Positions 52,535 to 61,419 of a DNA stretch of 64,000 bases are shown one piece after another. Within the stretch, counting starts at the first letter, position 1. The number at the start of each line of letters is the position of its first letter. The stretch is from Streptomyces sp. TSRI0107 (GTDB taxonomy: Bacteria > Actinomycetota > Actinomycetes > Streptomycetales > Streptomycetaceae), in assembly GCF_001905845.1 (NCBI RefSeq), contig NZ_LIVZ01000020.1, forward strand, positions 25,983 to 89,982, given 5' to 3'. A model generated the notes under the pieces. That model was not told the DNA's origin and searched no databases. It saw only the letters and a program-made list of their open reading frames with translations. A program made the position numbers and the translations under genes.

Positions 52535-54640
52535 ATGCGGTGGTTGGTGGGTTGGAGCAGCACCGCCGCGGGCGCCGCCCGGATCGGCACCGCCGGCGCC
52601 ACCGGGTACGACGGCGAGACCCTGCAGCCGGTGGGCTCCCAGCTCCTGTGGGGCGACCCCGACCCGCTGTGGGCGGTCGGCGACTGGCGCCCCGACGAGG
52701 TGCGGGTGGTGTCCGCCGACGCGCAGACCCGCATCGCCGTCCTCGGCACCTGCGGCGCCACCGACGAACAGCTGCGGGTCGGGCTGTTCGCCGCGCGCGG
52801 CGGCGCACTGCGGCATCTGACCGCCTGGCCCGGCAGCTACACGGCCGTCGTCCAGGTCGGCCGCCGGATCACCGTCTGCGGCGACCTCGCGGGCGCCCGC
52901 CCCGTCTTCCACACCGCCTGGGCGGGCGGCACCGCCTACGCCACCGCCGCGCTGCCGCTCGCCGACCTCGTCGAGGCCAACCTCGACTTCGGCCACCTCG
53001 CCGCCCTGCTGGCCGCCCCCGACGTCCCGGCCGCCGTCCAGGAGTCCACCCCGTACGACGGCGTACGGCGCATTCCGCCGGGGCACGCGCTGATCCTGCG
53101 CGCGGGGGCGCGGGAGATCGCCGGGTACGAGCCCGTCGCCTCCCTCGCCGTGGCCGCGCCCCCCGCCGACCCCGACCGCGCGGTCGACGCCGTACGCGAC
53201 GCCCTCGTGGAGGCCGTACGGACCCGGCTGTCCGCACCCCGCCACGTCCCCGGCGCCGACATCGACCCCGGACCCGTGCCCGGCATGGGCCCCGCCGAAC
53301 GGCGAGCCGCGCGCGGGATGCCGGTCCCGGGCATCGGCGCCGACCTGTCCGGCGGCCCCGCCTCGGCGACCCTCGCGCTGCTGGCCGCCGGACTGCCCGG
53401 CATGCCCGGCACCGTCCTCGGGCACGGCACCGGCGCCGGTGAGCGGCTGCTCGCCGTCACCTTCAACGACCTGGCCGTCGGCGGCCGGGAGGCAGAACTG
53501 GAGCGCGCCGGGGCGCTCGCCGCCGGACCCCGGCTGCACCACGTGGTGGTGACCGGCGACGAGGAGACCCTGCCGTACGCCGACCTGGACGGACCGCTCA
53601 CCGACGAGCCGAGCCCCATGCTGGTGTCGGCCGTCCGGCACCGCGCCCGGCTCGCCGCCGGCAGCGCGGACCATCTCACCGGCTACGGCGCCCGCCAGGT
53701 CCTCGACGCCCACCCCGCGCGCCTCGCCGACCTCCTCATGGACCGCCGGCGCCGGCACCTGGTGCGCCCCGTGGCCGCCCTCGCGAAGGCGGACGGCTCG
53801 GTGCTGGTCCCCGCGCGGGTCTACGCCGCCGCCCGCCGCCTCGCCCGCACCCCGTACCGGGCGGGCGTGGAAGGCCTCGCCGCCCAGCTCCTGGAACGGG
53901 GCTTCGACGAACCCGGCGGTGCCACGGGGGCGTCTCTCGCCGGGCTCACCTGGGCCAGACCCGGCCCGGCGGCACGCTGGCTGACCGGCGAGGCGCTCGC
54001 TGAAGTATCGGTTCGTCTCCAGACGGCCCTCCAGCGGTCCGCCGTCGGCCCCGACCGCCGCCCCGGCGACTTCCGCGCCCGCGCGGCCCTCGCCCGCACC
54101 GCCGCCGACGTCCGCGTCCTCGAACAGGCCGCCGAGATCCGCTTCCAGCGCCTGCACACGCCCTTCCTGGACAACCAGGTCGTCCGTGCCTGCCGTGAAC
54201 TGCCCGAGGCGCTGCGCGTGCAGCCCGGGGCGCGCGCCGAGATCCTGCGCACCGTGCTCACCGGCGCCGGTGTCACCGACCTGCCGCCCGGCTGGGGCGC
54301 CACCTCCCAGGCCCCGCAGGCCGCCGCCGCCCGCACCGGCCTGCGCGTCGCCGCCCACTCCCTGATGGCCCTCTTCGACACCCCGCTGCTGGCGCAGGCC
54401 GGCCTGGTCGAGGCCCGCGTGGTCCGCAAGGCGCTGCGCCGCGCCGCCGAGGGCGAGCCGCTGCCCCTCGACGGTCTCGCCGACCTCGTCTCCCTGGAAC
54501 TGTGGCTGCGCCGCCTGCTCGCCCGCCGCGGCACCTGCTGGACCGGCACCCCCGGACGCGCGCGTGCCGTCCCGGCAGGCATCGTCCCGCAACGCGGCGC
54601 GCTGGGCGCGGGAGCCGCGGCGAACCCTATGAGCAGGTGA
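52535..54640 (+). CDS. asparagine-synthase-like protein, catalytic motifs degenerate
   Basis: 701 aa from the ATG at 52535, which has GGAGG 8 bases upstream. The N-terminal half looks like the glutaminase domain (VGWSSTAAG, TAWPGSYTAVVQVGRRITVCGDLAGARPVFHT) but begins M-R-W rather than M-C, so no nucleophile for glutamine hydrolysis. The synthetase half has SGGPAS near residue 271 where active enzymes have SGGxDS, so the pyrophosphate loop has lost its Asp. Fold relation is clear, activity doubtful. Relatives include lasso-peptide cyclases and beta-lactam synthetase, but no partner genes are nearby. Confidence 0.82.
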   Translation: MRWLVGWSSTAAGAARIGTAGATGYDGETLQPVGSQLLWGDPDPLWAVGDWRPDEVRVVSADAQTRIAVLGTCGATDEQLRVGLFAARGGALRHLTAWPGSYTAVVQVGRRITVCGDLAGARPVFHTAWAGGTAYATAALPLADLVEANLDFGHLAALLAAPDVPAAVQESTPYDGVRRIPPGHALILRAGAREIAGYEPVASLAVAAPPADPDRAVDAVRDALVEAVRTRLSAPRHVPGADIDPGPVPGMGPAERRAARGMPVPGIGADLSGGPASATLALLAAGLPGMPGTVLGHGTGAGERLLAVTFNDLAVGGREAELERAGALAAGPRLHHVVVTGDEETLPYADLDGPLTDEPSPMLVSAVRHRARLAAGSADHLTGYGARQVLDAHPARLADLLMDRRRRHLVRPVAALAKADGSVLVPARVYAAARRLARTPYRAGVEGLAAQLLERGFDEPGGATGASLAGLTWARPGPAARWLTGEALAEVSVRLQTALQRSAVGPDRRPGDFRARAALARTAADVRVLEQAAEIRFQRLHTPFLDNQVVRACRELPEALRVQPGARAEILRTVLTGAGVTDLPPGWGATSQAPQAAAARTGLRVAAHSLMALFDTPLLAQAGLVEARVVRKALRRAAEGEPLPLDGLADLVSLELWLRRLLARRGTCWTGTPGRARAVPAGIVPQRGALGAGAAANPMSR

Positions 54641-56696
54641 ACTTGGCGTCCGCCCAGTCCGCGACGGCCACGTTGTCGACGTGGTTGTGCGGCTCCACCA
54701 CCAGCCGTACGGTCTCCCGCCCGGTCAGGTTCACCTGTACGGGGACGGCCGCGTCGCCGCCCTTGACCATGCGGGACTTCCACAGCCGGACGCCGTCGGC
54801 ATAGACCGAGAAGTAGACCTTGCCGAGCTTCAGCGTCATGTCGTCGACGCCGACCAGCGCCTGATAGGAGCTGCACTCGCGGTTGAGGTCGATGGTCACG
54901 GAGGACTCGGCGTGCACGGTGACCCCGCGCGCGTAGGAGGTCCCGCCGATCGACAGGCCCTGCCGCTGCCACACCCAGCCGCTCTCACCGATCCGCATCT
55001 CGGGCTCGCTGCCGTCGCCGCTGATGTCGTACGCGAGGTCGCTCCACTGGTAGACGACCGGCGCGGGCGGGGGAGTGGGTGTCGGTGTCGGGGTGGGCGT
55101 GGGGGTCGGCTTCGGGGTGGCGGTCGGGGTCGGTGCGGGAGTCGGTGTCCGGGCCGGCTTCGGGGTGGGCGTGGGGGTAGGGGTGGGGGCCGGTTTGCGA
55201 GCGATCACCCGGGGCGCCGGCGGGGGCGCGGGCGCGGGCTTCTTCGGCGACGGAATCGCCGACGGGATCGCCGACGAGGTCGGCGCCGGCGGTTCCGGCT
55301 GGACGGCCGGTGCCGACACGGGCGGCCTGGCCACCGGCTTCCGGGGCGGGCTGTCGTCGCCGACCAGCGCGAGCGCGACGGCAGCGGCGGCCACCGCGAC
55401 CACCCCGGCCGCGACACCGGCCTTCACCGGCGCGCCCACCCCTTCGGCGGCCACACCACCGGCGCCCGCCCCGCTTCCGGCACCTGCCGTGCTTCCGGCG
55501 CTCGCTCCGCCTCCGGCACCTGCCGTGCTTCCGGCGCTCGCCCCGCTTCCCGCGGCCACCCCGCTGCCGGACGTGCCTGCCCCGGCACCCGCGGCCGCTC
55601 CGGCGCCCGTGCCCGCCCCGCCGGACGAACCGCCCGCCGCGGCGGCCGCGCCCGCGGCGCCCGCCGCACCGGCTCCGGCCCCGCCCGCGACGAGCCCGGC
55701 CGCCTTGGCGTACCCGGCGGCGCCGAACCAGCCGATGACGGCCACCGGTACGACGGCGGGGATGCCGGCGGCGACCTCCTCGATCTGGCCGGCCGCCAGC
55801 CGGCACTTCGCGCACTCCTCCAGGTGCTTGCGCAGACCCCGCTCCGCGCGGGTGCGCAGTTTGCGGCGGGCGTAGGTCCCGAGCTGGTCGGCGTAGCGCG
55901 CGCACTCCTGGTCGGTGGCGAGGCTGGTGCTGACATGCGCCTGGAGGTACGCCTGCTTGAGGCCCTCGCGGGCCCGGCTGGCCAGCACGCGCGTGCCGTT
56001 GGCGTCGAGCCCGAAGAGCACCGCGACCTCGCTCGGCGACTCGTCCTCGACCTCGGTGTGCCACAGCACCGCCTGCCAGCGCTCGGGCAGCGAGCGGAAG
56101 GCCCGCATGGCCATCGACTGCTCGGCCTCGTGCATCGCCCGCGCGTCGGCCCCGAGATCGAGCGTGCCGGCGTCGGAGACGTCGGAGGCCCGCGCGGCCT
56201 GAGCGGCGAACACCGCGAAGTCGTCGACCAGCTGCTCCCGCTTCGCCGAGCTGGTCCAGTTCGCGGCGACCCGGCGGACGCTGGTCAGCAGATAGGCGCG
56301 CACGGCGTGCTCGGGGCCGGAGCCGCCGCGCACCGCCTGGAGCATGCGGGCGAAGACCTCGGCCGTGAGGTCGTCCGCGGTGTGGGTGTCACGGCAGCAG
56401 GTGCGCGCGTACCGGCGGACGGCGTCCGCGTGGCGCCGGTACAGCTCCTCGTACGCCGTGTCGTCCCCGGACCGCATCCGGCCGATCAGCTCGGCGTCGG
56501 AAGGCGGCATCTCGCGCGGCGGCGGCAGGATGCCGTGGTCGTCGCGCCGGTCACGCTGCGCGGGTACGGCCCGCTCGGGTGAGAAGCCCGCCGGGAGGCC
56601 GGCGCGTTTGCCCTGGCTCGGCACATGTGGTGGAACGAGGCCACCGGCCTCCGGGTCGCCGTCGTCCAGTGACTCGTCCCGCCCGTCAACGCTCAT
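54627..56696 (-). CDS. ECF sigma factor with fused zinc finger, membrane and NPCBM domains
   Basis: 689 aa from the ATG at 56696. Region 2 (DTAYEELYRRHADAVRRYA, DDLTAEVFARML, about 85-150) and region 4 (LPERWQAVLWHTEVEDESP...ANGTRVLASRAREGLKQAY, about 205-260) form a complete ECF sigma. Then KHLEECAKCRLA (about 285-297) is an anti-sigma-type zinc finger, a Gly/Ala/Ser linker, a membrane segment (AVAAAAVALALVG, about 440), a Pro/Thr stalk and an NPCBM-type sugar-binding domain (about 545-689; YDISGDGSEPE, YARGVTVHAES, NLTGRETVRLVVEPHN). Thus sensor, anti-sigma and sigma parts are in one chain. Overlaps the preceding convergent gene by 14 bases. Confidence 0.88.
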   Translation of the reverse strand: MSVDGRDESLDDGDPEAGGLVPPHVPSQGKRAGLPAGFSPERAVPAQRDRRDDHGILPPPREMPPSDAELIGRMRSGDDTAYEELYRRHADAVRRYARTCCRDTHTADDLTAEVFARMLQAVRGGSGPEHAVRAYLLTSVRRVAANWTSSAKREQLVDDFAVFAAQAARASDVSDAGTLDLGADARAMHEAEQSMAMRAFRSLPERWQAVLWHTEVEDESPSEVAVLFGLDANGTRVLASRAREGLKQAYLQAHVSTSLATDQECARYADQLGTYARRKLRTRAERGLRKHLEECAKCRLAAGQIEEVAAGIPAVVPVAVIGWFGAAGYAKAAGLVAGGAGAGAAGAAGAAAAAGGSSGGAGTGAGAAAGAGAGTSGSGVAAGSGASAGSTAGAGGGASAGSTAGAGSGAGAGGVAAEGVGAPVKAGVAAGVVAVAAAAVALALVGDDSPPRKPVARPPVSAPAVQPEPPAPTSSAIPSAIPSPKKPAPAPPPAPRVIARKPAPTPTPTPTPKPARTPTPAPTPTATPKPTPTPTPTPTPTPPPAPVVYQWSDLAYDISGDGSEPEMRIGESGWVWQRQGLSIGGTSYARGVTVHAESSVTIDLNRECSSYQALVGVDDMTLKLGKVYFSVYADGVRLWKSRMVKGGDAAVPVQVNLTGRETVRLVVEPHNHVDNVAVADWADAKFTCS
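55476..55547. repeat. 36-bp in-frame duplication in the sigma-factor linker
   Basis: TCCGGCACCTGCCGTGCTTC... recurs 36 bases later, encoding a duplicated 12-residue Gly/Ala/Ser unit (AGSTAGAGGGAS / AGSTAGAGSGAG). Confidence 0.8.
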
Positions 56697-56989
56697 CGCG
56701 GAAAGCCCTCGCCGCCTGCCCAACCAGTCCCGACCACCGGGTCAGAGTGCCACAAGGCCTTTCGGCCGGACTCCGGCAGTGAAGGGCCGTCCACTCGTCC
56801 GAGGGGACTTGTCGCCGCACGGTACTGATCGTCACCCGTTCGGGGAAGCGGCAACGGGCGCGCGTGGACGTGCAGTTGAGCGCCGTCCCCGGAACGCCCG
56901 GGTCGCCGGCGGCGAGAAGGCGGGGGACGCGGGCACCTCGGCACCCACGCCCCTGTCACCTCATCGGGTTACGCCGATCGGCCGACACC

Positions 56990-57742
56990 TCACGCCGGAC
57001 GCGACCGCAGCCCCTCCAGCAGGATGTCCAGCAGCCGTGCCGAGGCCGCCGCCTGCTGCGCCGGGTCCGGCAGCGAGGGCGCCGCCGTCGCGATCACCAG
57101 CAGGACGTCCGACACCGACACGTCGGCACGCAGCTCGCCCGCCGCGCGGGCCCGCTCCACGAGCTGGCCCACCACGTCGAGCAGCGCCGCCGCCCCCGCG
57201 TCGTCCTCGGCCGCCGGCTGCTCCGGCACCAGCCGCAGCTCCCCGCCGCCCGGCTGGGTCCGCTGCTGCGGCACCCGCGTCTCCTCCGGCTCGGCGTCGC
57301 CCTCCTCGGCGACGCCGACCCGCAGCACCTGCGGCGGCAGCAGCCGGCCCGCGCCCGACGCCACCGAGGTCCGCAGGAAGCGGGACAGCGCCGACCACGG
57401 CTCGTCCTCCTGCCCGAGCGCGGCCCGCGCCTGGTCGGTCAGCCGGGAGGTCTCCTCCTCGGCTATCCGCCGGACCAGGACGTCCTTGCTCGGGAAGCGC
57501 CGGTACACCGTGCCGACGCCGACCCGGGCGCGCCGCGCCACGTCCTCCATCGGCGCGCCGTAACCCAGCTCGCCGAAGACCTCGCGCGCCGCGCGCAGTA
57601 CGTGCTCGAGGTTGCGCTGTGCGTCCACACGCAGCGGCGTCGTCCGCGAGGTGTCCCCGCGTCCGGTGCTCACCGCCGCGCCGACCGCGCCGCCGGTTGC
57701 GATGGCCGACGCGGAAGACCAACGAGAGTCCTGAATGTGCAT
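56990..57742 (-). CDS. TetR-family regulator
   Basis: 250 aa. A 40-residue Ser/Ala/Gly-rich N-terminal extension precedes the HTH (HVLRAAREVFGELGYGAPMEDVARRARVGVGTVYRRF). C-terminal domain of unknown ligand with a hydrophobic SARLLDILLEGL end. ATG start with GGGGGA upstream. Divergent from ndh, as in S. coelicolor (remembered synteny), so ndh control is possible. Nothing notable is seen in the 56697-56989 gap on its other side. Confidence 0.9.
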   Translation of the reverse strand: MHIQDSRWSSASAIATGGAVGAAVSTGRGDTSRTTPLRVDAQRNLEHVLRAAREVFGELGYGAPMEDVARRARVGVGTVYRRFPSKDVLVRRIAEEETSRLTDQARAALGQEDEPWSALSRFLRTSVASGAGRLLPPQVLRVGVAEEGDAEPEETRVPQQRTQPGGGELRLVPEQPAAEDDAGAAALLDVVGQLVERARAAGELRADVSVSDVLLVIATAAPSLPDPAQQAAASARLLDILLEGLRSRPA

Positions 57743-58128
57743 AAGAAATCCCCCGGTAATGACGTCTCCCCCCGGAGACTCTCCCCGTCATTGGATGCCG
57801 GAGCGCACGGAACCGGCTCAAACCCCGAGCCCGCCGGTCGAGCCCGCCCGTCGCGGACCCGAGAGGCACCCCCTACACCCCGTCGTGAGACGAACATAGT
57901 TGAGAGACAGTCAATTCAGAAGGGGCAGGTTCCGCACGGAGCGCCCCCCGATCGGAGTACGGGCCGTATACGCCCCGATTGCACCCCCCTATGTCACCTG
58001 TCTCACACCGCCTGACCTGCGGAGCTTTCCCGTACATGGGTGATTCGGCCAACACCGGGCACGCGCGCCGTGCGGTCACACAAATTGCCGGGGCTGTGGA
58101 CAAACGCAAGCGCTGGGTGCGTCATGGG
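57743..58128. promoter_or_regulatory. divergent tetR / ndh region with palindrome
   Basis: 386 bases. GTCTCC-CCCC-GGAGAC (57764-57779) is a perfect interrupted palindrome 22 bases upstream of the TetR ATG and a candidate operator. TTGA-GAGACAG-TCAA (57900-57914) is a second inverted repeat in an AT-richer patch; read on the minus strand it starts with TTGACT, a possible -35. No gene seen. Confidence 0.45.
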
Positions 58129-59496
58129 ATGGTGAAGGAACGTGCGCGCATTCTCGTTGTCGGCGGCGGCTACGTCGGGATGTACACGGCCCTGCGCCTC
58201 CAGCAGAAGCTGAAACACGAACTGAGGACGGGCGAGGCGGAGATCACGGTCGTCACCCCGGACCCGTACATGACGTACCAGCCGTTCCTCCCCGAGGCGG
58301 CCGCCGGTGCCATTTCCCCGCGCCACGTGGTCGTACCGCTGCGCCGCGTCCTGCCCCACTGCCGCGTCGTGATCGGCGAGGCGGAGGCCGTCCGGCACGC
58401 CGACCGCACCGCGACCCTCGCCACCCTCGCCACCCGTGAGCGGGGCGCGCCGCCCGAGGAGCTGGCGTACGACGAACTCGTCCTCGCCCCCGGTTCGGTC
58501 TCGCGCACCCTGCCCGTCCCCGGTCTCGCCGACCACGGCATCGGCTTCAAGACCGTCGAGGAGGCCATCGGCCTGCGCAACCACGTCATCGAGCAGATGG
58601 ACATCGCCTCCTCCACCCGCGACCCCGCGATCCGCGACGCGGCCCTCACCTTCGTCTTCGTCGGCGGCGGCTTCGCGGGCGTGGAGGCCCTCGGCGAGCT
58701 GGAGGACATGGCCCGCTACACCGCGCGGTACTACCACAACATCAAGCCCGAGGACATGAAGTGGGTCCTCGTCGAGGCCTCGGACCGCATCCTGCCCGAG
58801 GTCGGCGAGGAGATGGGCCGCTACACGGTCACCGAGCTGCGCCGCCGCAACATCCAGGTCCTCCTCGGCACCCGCCTGGAGTCCTGCGCGGACCGGGTCG
58901 CCGTCCTCAGCGACGGACAACGGTTCCCCACCCGTACGGTCGTCTGGACGGCCGGCGTCAAACCGCACCCGGTCCTCGAGGCCACCGACCTGCCCCGCAC
59001 TGCGCGGGGCCGGCTGCGGTGCACCGCCGAGCTGGCCGTCGAGGGGCACCCGCACGCGTGGTCCGCGGGCGACGCCGCCGCCGTCCCCGACGTCACCGCC
59101 GCCGAACCCGGCACCGAATGCGCCCCCAACGCCCAGCACGCCGTGCGCCAGGCCGGCGTCCTCGCCGACAACATCGTGCGCTCCCTGCGCGACGAGGCAC
59201 TTCTGACGTACACCCACAAGTACGTCGGCTCCGTCGCCTCCCTGGGCCTGCACAAGGGCGTCGCCCATGTATACGGACGCAAGCTGAAGGGCTACCCCGC
59301 GTGGTTCATGCACCGCGCCTACCACCTCAGCCGCGTGCCCACCTTCAACCGCAAGGCCCGTGTCCTCGCCGAATGGGCCCTCGCCGGCCTCTTCAAACGG
59401 GAGATCGTCTCCCTCGGTTCACTCGAACACCCCCGTGCCGAGTTCGAACTCGCGGCCGGGGGAAAACCTGCCGACGACCCGAAGGGGTCGTCCTGA
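58129..59496 (+). CDS. ndh: type II NADH dehydrogenase
   Basis: 455 aa from the ATG at 58129 (product MVKERARILVVGGGYVGMYT). Two Rossmann folds: FAD site GGGYVGMYTALRLQ and NADH site FVGGGFAGVEALGELED; AWSAGDAAAVPD is the second FAD contact. C-terminal amphipathic helix LAEWALAGLFKR for membrane docking. Passes electrons from NADH to menaquinone without pumping protons. A GTG at 58099 is in frame and possible. Confidence 0.93.
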   Translation: MVKERARILVVGGGYVGMYTALRLQQKLKHELRTGEAEITVVTPDPYMTYQPFLPEAAAGAISPRHVVVPLRRVLPHCRVVIGEAEAVRHADRTATLATLATRERGAPPEELAYDELVLAPGSVSRTLPVPGLADHGIGFKTVEEAIGLRNHVIEQMDIASSTRDPAIRDAALTFVFVGGGFAGVEALGELEDMARYTARYYHNIKPEDMKWVLVEASDRILPEVGEEMGRYTVTELRRRNIQVLLGTRLESCADRVAVLSDGQRFPTRTVVWTAGVKPHPVLEATDLPRTARGRLRCTAELAVEGHPHAWSAGDAAAVPDVTAAEPGTECAPNAQHAVRQAGVLADNIVRSLRDEALLTYTHKYVGSVASLGLHKGVAHVYGRKLKGYPAWFMHRAYHLSRVPTFNRKARVLAEWALAGLFKREIVSLGSLEHPRAEFELAAGGKPADDPKGSS

Positions 59497-59647
59497 CCGA
59501 AGCAAGGAACTCCCGGAGCCACCCGGGCGTCTGACGGATGTCGGTCCGGTCGGTCACACTGCCAGACTGGTCCACGCCGAAACGGGCGGGCCGCCGCCCG
59601 GCCTGCCCGCCGAACCCACGAGGCTTTCCCAAGTGCTGCACATTCCA

Positions 59648-59685
59648 GGGGCGGTGCCACCCCACGGTCACCACCGTGCCGCCCC
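59648..59685 (+). terminator. nested hairpin after ndh
   Basis: Outer arms GGGGCGG/CCGCCCC (59648-59685) enclose CACGGT/ACCGTG. Another hairpin GGCGGGC/GCCCGCC lies at 59585-59611. Together they probably end ndh; they could also form part of the leader of the next gene. Confidence 0.45.
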
Positions 59686-59742
59686 CGGGGGACCGGGCCG
59701 GGTCCGGAGCCGGCCGACGACAACTACACGAGGCAAGGATTC

Positions 59743-61404
59743 GTGAACTTCACGCGCTGGAGCGCCCGGCTCCCCGGAACGCAGCGCCGCGCCGCAGCGC
59801 GGACCGAACCCACGGTCAACCCCGACCGCCGGGCGGAGGGCCGGGGCGAGGGCTCCGTCCCCGCGGCCCGCGCCGAACACCTCACCGACCAGCTCCCCGC
59901 CGTCCCCGCCGTCGACGAACTGCCGGTGCGCGAGGTCCTGGACCGCGTCCCCGCGCTGGTCGCCCTCGTCCACGGCCCCGACCACCGACTGGCGTACGTC
60001 AACGAGGCCTACGCCGCCGCCTTCGGCGCCCGCCCGCCAGGCGAGCCGGCCCGCGACGCCCTGCCCGAGCTCCAGGAGCTGGGCCTGCTGCCGCTCCTCG
60101 ACCAGGTCCAGCGCAGCGGCAAGCCGCGCACCCTGAAGTCCCGCAAGGCCCTCGACGGCCGCTCCTACACGTTCTCCTGCACACCGGTCCGCGAAGGCGA
60201 CGGCAGCGGCGGCCGCGGAGTCCTCGTCTTCGCCACCGACGTCACCGACCACGCCGAGGCCGCCGAACGCCTGCGCGCCAGCGAACGCCGCCAGCGCGAG
60301 ACCGCCGTCACCCTCCAGCGCTCCCTGCTCCCCCAGGAACTCGAACAGCCGGACGACCTGCGGATCGCCGCCACCTACCAGCCCGGCGGCACCGAAGCGG
60401 CCGTCGGCGGCGACTGGTACGACGTGATCACCCTCGGCGGCGGCCGCACCGCCCTCGTCATCGGCGACGTCATGGGCCGCGGCGTCCGCGCGGCGGCCGT
60501 CATGGGCCAGCTCCGCACCGCGGTCCGCGCCTACGCCCGCCTCGACCTGCCCCCGCACGAGGTCCTCCAGCTCCTCGACGGCCTCGCCACCGAGATCGAC
60601 GCCAACCAGATCGCCACCTGCGTCTACGCCATCCACGACCCCAACGAGGGCCGGCTGGTGTACGCCTCCGCCGGCCATCTGCCGATCCTGGTCCGCGACG
60701 AGAACGGCACCGTCCAGCGCGCCGACGAGCCCACCGGCCCGCCCCTCGGCACCGGCGGCTGGATGCACGCCTCCGGCTCCGTCCCGCTCGGCCCCGGCTC
60801 CACCGCCGTCCTCTACACGGACGGCCTCGTCGAACGCCGCGACGAGGACCTGGACGAGGGCATCGCCGCCCTGGAACGCGCCCTCGCCGGCGCCACCGGC
60901 ACCCCGCAGGTCGTCTGCGACCGCCTGGTCCGCTCCGCCGGAGTCACCGCCGACCACGACGACGACGTCGCCGTCCTCGTCCTCCAGCACCCGGCCCGCA
61001 CCGGCCCCGACGCCGACCTCTTCCGCAACGCCGCCCTGGAACTCCTCGGCGGCGTGGAAGCGGCACCCCGCGCCCGCGCCTTCGCCTCCGGCGTCCTGAC
61101 GAGCTGGCGCTTCCCGGCGGACCTGCACGACCTGGGCGTCCTGGCCGCGAGCGAACTGGTCGCGAACTCCCTCCAGCACGGCACCCCGCCCATGCGGCTC
61201 CGCCTGCGCCGCACCGACCGCCGCCTGATCATCGAGGTCACCGACGGAGACGACCACCTCCCCCGACGCCGCCGCGCGGAACCCGGCGACGAATCCGGCC
61301 GGGGCATCGCCATCGTCGCGACCATCGCCTCGAACTGGGGCTGCCGCCGGACACCGGGCGGCGGCAAGGCGGTGTGGTGCGAGTTCGCACTGCCGAAGAG
61401 CTGA
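59743..61404 (+). CDS. PAS / SpoIIE-type PP2C phosphatase / ATPase regulator
   Basis: 553 aa, GTG start after GAGGCAAGG. Order: variable basic N-terminus, PAS domain (about 60-165; LVALVHGPDHRLAYVNEAY), linker helix (ERRQRETAVTLQRSLLP), PP2C phosphatase (about 190-420; GGDWYDV, IGDVMGRGVRAAAVM, YASAGHLP, YTDGLVERR, DDDVAVLVL) and RsbW-like ATPase (about 440-550; AASELVANSLQHG, GRGIAIVATIA). So one protein holds both the kinase-like and phosphatase activities of a partner-switching system for anti-sigma antagonists. No anti-sigma antagonist gene is adjacent. Confidence 0.92.
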   Translation: MNFTRWSARLPGTQRRAAARTEPTVNPDRRAEGRGEGSVPAARAEHLTDQLPAVPAVDELPVREVLDRVPALVALVHGPDHRLAYVNEAYAAAFGARPPGEPARDALPELQELGLLPLLDQVQRSGKPRTLKSRKALDGRSYTFSCTPVREGDGSGGRGVLVFATDVTDHAEAAERLRASERRQRETAVTLQRSLLPQELEQPDDLRIAATYQPGGTEAAVGGDWYDVITLGGGRTALVIGDVMGRGVRAAAVMGQLRTAVRAYARLDLPPHEVLQLLDGLATEIDANQIATCVYAIHDPNEGRLVYASAGHLPILVRDENGTVQRADEPTGPPLGTGGWMHASGSVPLGPGSTAVLYTDGLVERRDEDLDEGIAALERALAGATGTPQVVCDRLVRSAGVTADHDDDVAVLVLQHPARTGPDADLFRNAALELLGGVEAAPRARAFASGVLTSWRFPADLHDLGVLAASELVANSLQHGTPPMRLRLRRTDRRLIIEVTDGDDHLPRRRRAEPGDESGRGIAIVATIASNWGCRRTPGGGKAVWCEFALPKS

Positions 61405-61419
61405 GGCGGCCGAGCCGGC

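Noticed and set aside
50306..54592. Single giant minus-strand protein of 1428 codons joining the NsdA-like gene to the strand opposite the asparagine-synthase-like gene
   Set aside because: Only the part from 51730 downward shows coding bias and family similarity; the rest is antisense.
51731..54640. Lasso-peptide biosynthesis locus, because of the asparagine-synthase-like gene
   Set aside because: No precursor-like small gene, no PqqD-like or transglutaminase-like partner, and the PP-loop Asp is missing.
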